Source: Opisthocomus hoazin
Lineage: Eukaryota; Chordata; Aves; Opisthocomiformes; Opisthocomidae
DNA length: 64,000 nt
Assembly (NCBI RefSeq): GCF_030867145.1
Contig: NC_134414.1
Span: forward strand, 76,188,504-76,252,503
Direction: 5' to 3'
The notes beneath the pieces were generated by a model that had not been told where the DNA came from, searched no databases, and saw only the letters and a list, made by a program, of their open reading frames with translations. Below, piece by piece: positions 60,301 through 64,000 of the stretch (positions within the stretch are counted from its first letter, which is position 1; each line of letters starts with the position of its first letter). A program made the position numbers and the translations under genes.

Positions 60301-62798
60301 TTACTCAAGAGTTGCAATCTTTTTGTCATGTGAAATAGCTAGTATTACTGTAATGTTTTTATCTTAGCAGCTTATTTTTTGCTCACTTTCAATTCTTGGC
60401 ATTGATGTAACTTGTGTTACGTGCAGAAGGATATATCCTTTTATATGCAGTCTGAAAACTGAAATACTAGAACCTTCACAACAGTTTTATTCCCTGAATT
60501 TGTGCTGTTGCAGAGGATACTGACACCAAGCCTAACTGGGAAGAGTAATACCTCCTCTGCTTATTAGGCAAAATGAATGTTGGAAGGCAGGTTGAAAGGG
60601 ATTATATTAAATACAGAAGCCTGGTTCTTTTTTCTAATGGAATGGGGGAAATGTGTCTTGCTTAGGCATCAATCATTCAAGTCCCACTGAAGTTAGTAGT
60701 GTGGAAAATCATTCAGTACTTTTTTTTCCTAGCTTAGTTTTCAGCCTGATCCAGGTTGCCCAATCTAGTTCGTAGAGTGATAGCGTGAATTTTTTGCTGA
60801 CGTGAAGGAAGACAAACGCAAAGAGCAAGGCAGCTCCTTTCAGCAGTGTGCTTGCTGAGTGACGTAACTGCAGGCGAGAACATGCAGCCTTGTTACAGAA
60901 ATCTGCGAAACCTTCTGCAGCGAGGCTGAAGGCTCAGTTCAGTTTTATGGAGAACAAATACTTCAGGTGCTTCAAAATTTTGGAAGGCTCCAAGTAGAAG
61001 GAAGGCACTGAGTTCTGTCACCTGGCTTTTGTCTTGTAAAGAGTGGACTTCAGCTGTCTGGTTCTGCCTTATGCTACTCATTACAAGAAAAGAACTGCAG
61101 TTCAGCATGTCTGACTGATTTAGAGCATTGTTGAATCTTGTAGTTTTAGTGCTTATTTAACTGCCTAAGTTCTGGAAATCAAAATCATTAATTCCCCCCA
61201 CCCGCATACCTAGAGATTATTATCACATGTGTCTTAACTTGTGTTCGATGGTAGGGGTTCTACAGCTTATTAAAATTCAGTACATTTTAAAATATACTGC
61301 TCTGGTGCTAAAGAAAGGTTACCAGCCTGGAATCTCTTAAATCTTAAGATGGGCCTTTGCTAATTGTTTGAGGTGAAGAATACTTGTTATGAAGCCCACA
61401 GAACAGCCACTTGTACTGCAGGATACTTGCTTACCTATAAATAATGTCAGTATATCAATGGCAGTAGCATAATGAAGGCAGTCTGTTTAATTTTAGGAAC
61501 AGAATTGTGCATGTAGGAATTGTAATTAACTTACAGAACGGATCAGAAATAGCTCATGCTATACAATAGGTGAAATAAATGCCTGTGCCTGCTGCAGATG
61601 TTTTGTTCCTGCAAAGTGACAAGCCAGCAGATTTGCATTTTTGGAACAGACTTAGTTAGGCTGGAGGTAGAGGAGGAGGGACATTTGTTCCAATGTCAAA
61701 TGTTTGTTCACCCCAGTAAAAAAAAGAAAAAGTCTAAGCTTGCCCAACCCTACCATGAAAACCAGTGGCTTCCACAAATTCATAAAGGATCAGTAGGTTT
61801 GCTCAGCGACGACTTTGTGCGTGCCAAGCCTGCTCCTAACCAGGCTGCAGCAGTGCTGTTGCTTCAGTGTCGACATATTCGATCCAAAAGGCTGGCTGGT
61901 TTGACTCCTGCCATTGCTGCTCTTGGCTTTGGAGTGGCTTTGGAAAAGTGGCTTTTCTCTTGCTTGGCTTTGGTTGGTTGCAGTCAGCCAGTAACACTGA
62001 AAGTAGACACTGCTCAGCGATGTACCCATGAGCGCATGGACAACAGGCCAGAGAAATGGTCTTTTCCAATGAGGTGAGGTTGCAAAGTGGTGACATGGAG
62101 GAGCGTTGATGCCTAATGGTAGACAAAAGTGTCAGTTAAATATATTTAATTTTGAAGGGGGACCCTGAAGATGTACTTGAAGTTCCGATACCTGAATCAA
62201 TAAGTGGCAGTGTTTCAGTCGGAAGTCTGAGTATCGTTTTACAAGATGATGACAGAAATGAAGTAAGCGAATTGTCAGCTTCCTCCACTAATGAATCTGT
62301 ATTGCAGTGTACCAGTTTAAAAGAGGACGCAGGTGAAACCACAGCATTACTTGGTGAGTAACATTGTAGTTTTATCACTTGACCATCCTTAGCACCATTC
62401 ATTGCATTAGAAGAAGCCGTTTTCTAAGTGATGTTACTGGTGTTAGTATTGCACTACGGACCAGACCGAGCCGTGTCACTACTGATGTTCAGAAAATACA
62501 AGCAGGTAGATTTTGAGAGAATTCTGTTGAGCTGGAGAAAATTGGTCTTGAGATGGGGGGGGAGAAAAAAAAAAGATGTAAACAGTGTCTTAGGAGGATT
62601 ACTTACACAGAGAATCTTGAGAACCTTAGGTATATATGGATATGAAATTTGTTGCCCAAGTTTGGATTAATGGAACGGATAAAATATATTAAACTGGTAA
62701 ATCAACAAGCAATTTTTTTTTCTAATTCCTGGCTTCTAGATGTGGCTGTCAGTAATAACCGGCATGGAGAACATCTGTCTAATGGAAGTTCCCACTGA
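44919..62798 (+). CDS. RNF149: RNF149 (PA-TM-RING E3 ubiquitin ligase), complete CDS
   Basis: Coding join: 44919-45378, 52681-52931, 55817-55885, 58742-58824, 59322-59418, 62158-62353, 62740-62798; all GT-AG, phases consistent, 404 residues (human about 400). Residues 1-27 are a signal peptide. A protease-associated domain follows (about 60-185, with [31 protein letters not shown]), with N-glycosylation sequons at N45 and N145. The transmembrane helix is at about 200-224 ([20 protein letters not shown]). A RING-H2 finger lies at 269-309: C269, C272, C287, H289, H292, C295, C306, C309, all present. The acidic, serine-rich tail ends ...SNGSSH. The family acts as membrane ubiquitin ligases of the endosomal/secretory system; RNF149 is reported to act on wild-type [14 protein letters not shown] after the membrane helix separates it from paralogues. 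Confidence 0.96.
45379..52680 (+). other. RNF149: RNF149 intron 1, 7.3 kb
   Basis: The first 500 bases are GC-rich. A small CR1 scrap lies at about 45697-45745. The rest is AT/T-rich with no recognised exon. I looked for a C/D snoRNA, because I recall one hosted by human RNF149, but found no convincing box C / box D pair with a terminal stem. Confidence 0.55.
45697..45745 (-). mobile_element. Small CR1 tail scrap
   Basis: GGGTTGGAAGAGACCTCCGA and GAGGCCAACCGCTGA resemble the inverted CR1 end. The piece is only about 45 bases and lacks the terminal repeat, so this is tentative. Confidence 0.5.
52681..52931 (+). CDS. RNF149: RNF149 exon 2
   Basis: 251 bases, acceptor CTCCAACAG|, donor CCAG|GTAATT. 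It completes the PA domain ([35 protein letters not shown]) and encodes the single transmembrane helix. Without splicing the frame runs on for 41 codons to a stop at 53052-53054. Confidence 0.97.
52932..55816 (+). other. RNF149: RNF149 intron 2
   Basis: It contains a degenerate CR1 tail near 53620-53760. Otherwise AT-rich with nothing recognised. Confidence 0.55.
53620..53760 (-). mobile_element. Degenerate CR1 tail fragment
   Basis: TTTAGGCTGGAAGGGACCTT, a GATCTGGTTCAAACCCCCAC block and GACCTAGTCCATCTGAGTTT follow the order of an inverted CR1 end but are strongly diverged. The terminal repeat is lost. Confidence 0.6.
55817..55885 (+). CDS. RNF149: RNF149 exon 3
   Basis: 23 codons, phase 0/0, acceptor TTCAAG|, donor AAAAG|GTAATT. 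It encodes [23 protein letters not shown], the cytoplasmic linker between the membrane helix and the RING, characteristic of RNF149 and its closest paralogues. Confidence 0.95.
55886..58741 (+). other. RNF149: RNF149 intron 3
   Basis: AT-rich, 2.9 kb. Short C-rich run near 56606-56622. No exon, repeat family or RNA gene recognised. Confidence 0.5.
58742..58824 (+). CDS. RNF149: RNF149 exon 4 (first half of RING)
   Basis: 83 bases, acceptor ATCTTTAG|, donor GCAA|GTAAGT (near consensus). It encodes [20 protein letters not shown] and TVRILPC, the first three zinc-binding cysteines of the RING-H2 finger. Confidence 0.97.
59322..59418 (+). CDS. RNF149: RNF149 exon 5 (second half of RING)
   Basis: 97 bases, acceptor CTTTAG|, donor TGG|GTATGT. 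It encodes [20 protein letters not shown] and [12 protein letters not shown], completing the H2C3 half of the RING with the conserved PW before the last cysteine pair. Confidence 0.97.
59419..62157 (+). other. RNF149: RNF149 intron 5
   Basis: It holds a possible MIR-like SINE core (about 59648-59740) and an unexplained 159-codon open frame (61598-62077) in a locally GC-richer stretch. Otherwise AT-rich. Confidence 0.5.
59648..59740 (+). mobile_element. Possible MIR / CORE-SINE-like remnant
   Basis: ATAACCATTTT, then AAGGAAACTGAAGCAGAGGT and GCAATTTGCCCAAGCTGCAA follow the order of the MIR core as I recall it (CCATTTTACAG, GAGGAAACTGAGGCACAGAG, TAACTTGCCCAAGGTCACAC). An open frame over it with protein-like composition is probably accidental. 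The match is from memory and covers under 100 bases. Confidence 0.4.
62158..62353 (+). CDS. RNF149: RNF149 exon 6
   Basis: 196 bases, acceptor TTTGAAG|, donor CTTG|GTGAGT. It encodes the acidic/serine-rich cytoplasmic tail ([44 protein letters not shown]). The end matches the GENTALL-type motif of mammalian RNF149. Confidence 0.93.
62740..62798 (+). CDS. RNF149: RNF149 exon 7 (terminal coding)
   Basis: Acceptor GGCTTCTAG|. With the carried base it reads [19 protein letters not shown] and TGA at 62796-62798. Homology to mammals is short (a RHG motif) but phase and position fit. Confidence 0.88.
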
Positions 62799-64000
62799 AA
62801 TGCTTCGTGGAAGAGATGTTGAATAGACTGTTGAAGAACTGTTATTTTTTATTTAATTAGTATGGACTTTCATCTAGTTAATAGAAAAAATAACAATGTA
62901 AATTATTTTACCTTTCAAACTTTTCTAGCTGGTGTTCCAAAAGGGCTAATAACTAAGAATTTTGTACGCAGGAGGATTTCATAAAATCTCCTCTGGATGT
63001 CTCATCCTGAAAAAAGATGCAATAACCCTTTTTCTGTAAGCGTTGTTACAATGTCGTTGTGTTCCAGAGGGCTGTAACAAAGATGAAGACTAGGCAGTGA
63101 AAACAATGTAGAATGTCTAACGGATAAATGTTTTGGATGCACTATTTACATTCAGTATGTACACATGGAGAACACTTACAAGACTACAAGTATTAAAATG
63201 TTCTGGATCTATTGTAATTGGAGATGGATGTTCTTAGGAAAGACAAAATCTAACCTTGAAGGAACCAAATAACTTAATGGATATGTTGCATATCCTTTTT
63301 TGTGTGATGAAAAAATTGCTAGTTGTAACTTTCCTTACATGTAACGAATACTGATTTGATCTTGTAATGTGTTCTACTCAGAGTGGATGCTGAGAGAAAA
63401 GGCGACTTCCTCCATCTCGCTAGTTTTTATACTGAATTTGGCAGTAATAGGTTGTGCTAGGTGGTCTTCACGTGCTGAGCATGTAGACTTATTTAGGTAT
63501 ATGCACACTGGTTACCTCGTTCAATCTTAAACTCAGTAGAACAGAGGTAAAGGGCTAATTATGGCTAAAATGTATTTATTAGTCTATTTATAAGAATTTA
63601 CTTAATTCCTTCTTAGTCCTGCTCCCGTGCTGTCCCACTTTGTTATGTACAAATTGAAACTGTTTCTTAAGATCTACAAAGTCTGGTTTTGTTTTTTTTC
63701 TTCTCCTTTGCATAGAGATGCTGGAATTCTTCTCTTGGTTATTCCACATTAGGCGTTTTGGCTGGGTTTGCCATTAGCTCTTATTCCTTTCTTTTAGATT
63801 AGCAGTATTGTGCCTTATAGTAAAACACTTAAGAAACCTGAAGCATCTGAGAGTGAATATAAACCCTGGCATCTCCCATTATGACCTCTTATTCAAATAT
63901 TTATATACTGTAAGTGGTATAAGGAATTGCTAAACTGTTTTGTAAAGAAATATGTATATTTAAAACACTACTTATTAAGAGTGTTAAGTGAATTGTTTAG
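62799..64000 (+). other. RNF149: RNF149 3'UTR, open at window end
   Basis: AT-rich sequence after the stop. An ATTAAA variant hexamer lies near 63191-63196 but no AATAAA is seen, so the message may end beyond the window. Confidence 0.55.

Noticed and set aside
45379-62157. A C/D-box snoRNA hosted in an RNF149 intron, as I recall for human
   Set aside because: Candidate C boxes near 50270 and 57175 lack a matching D box with a terminal stem, so I cannot support one by eye.
1-64000. CRISPR arrays, prophage-like, toxin or other exotic systems
   Set aside because: No regularly spaced repeats or relevant genes; the window is ordinary avian chromosomal DNA with three conserved genes and CR1 elements.

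Overview
This is a stretch of vertebrate nuclear DNA, almost certainly from a bird. The main evidence is at least seven recognisable CR1 LINE fragments, several ending in the typical avian CR1 tail (repeats of ATTCTATG / ATTCTGTG). AT-rich introns, GC-rich first exons in CpG islands and multi-exon genes with GT-AG introns fit this. Nothing bacterial, viral or plasmid-like was seen.

Three genes lie head to tail on the + strand. (1) RFX8, 3' part only, about 248 to 14899: nine coding exons of the region downstream of the RFX DNA-binding domain; the 5' exons lie before the window. (2) CREG2, complete: ATG at 21629, stop at 38356, four coding exons, 279 aa, with an inferred 3'UTR to about 41.85 kb. 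(3) RNF149, complete coding sequence: ATG at 44919, stop at 62798, seven coding exons, 404 aa; its 3'UTR runs off the window end. As I recall it, the order and relative orientation RFX8-CREG2-RNF149 is the same as on human 2q11.2, so this is a conserved syntenic block and not an accessory region. The three proteins (a transcription-factor relative, a secreted glycoprotein and a membrane E3 ligase) are not known to share a pathway.

Between and inside the genes are CR1 copies in both orientations, one ancient CR1-like piece (5.8-6.0 kb), short microsatellites, a 30-base C run 0.3 kb upstream of the CREG2 ATG, and a 22-base G run followed by GGA repeats early in CREG2 intron 1. Both CREG2 and RNF149 have TATA-less CpG-island promoters. 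The RNF149 island carries an NRF1-type palindrome and GC boxes.

The most interesting observation is decay of the 3' end of RFX8. The last coding exon is shifted by one base relative to what I recall of the mammalian protein, and terminates early. Beyond it, at 18707-18852, sits what looks like the ancestral terminal exon: correct phase and a good splice acceptor, but its similarity to the mammalian C-terminus is scattered over three reading frames. I found no convincing undescribed system; the other findings are modest.
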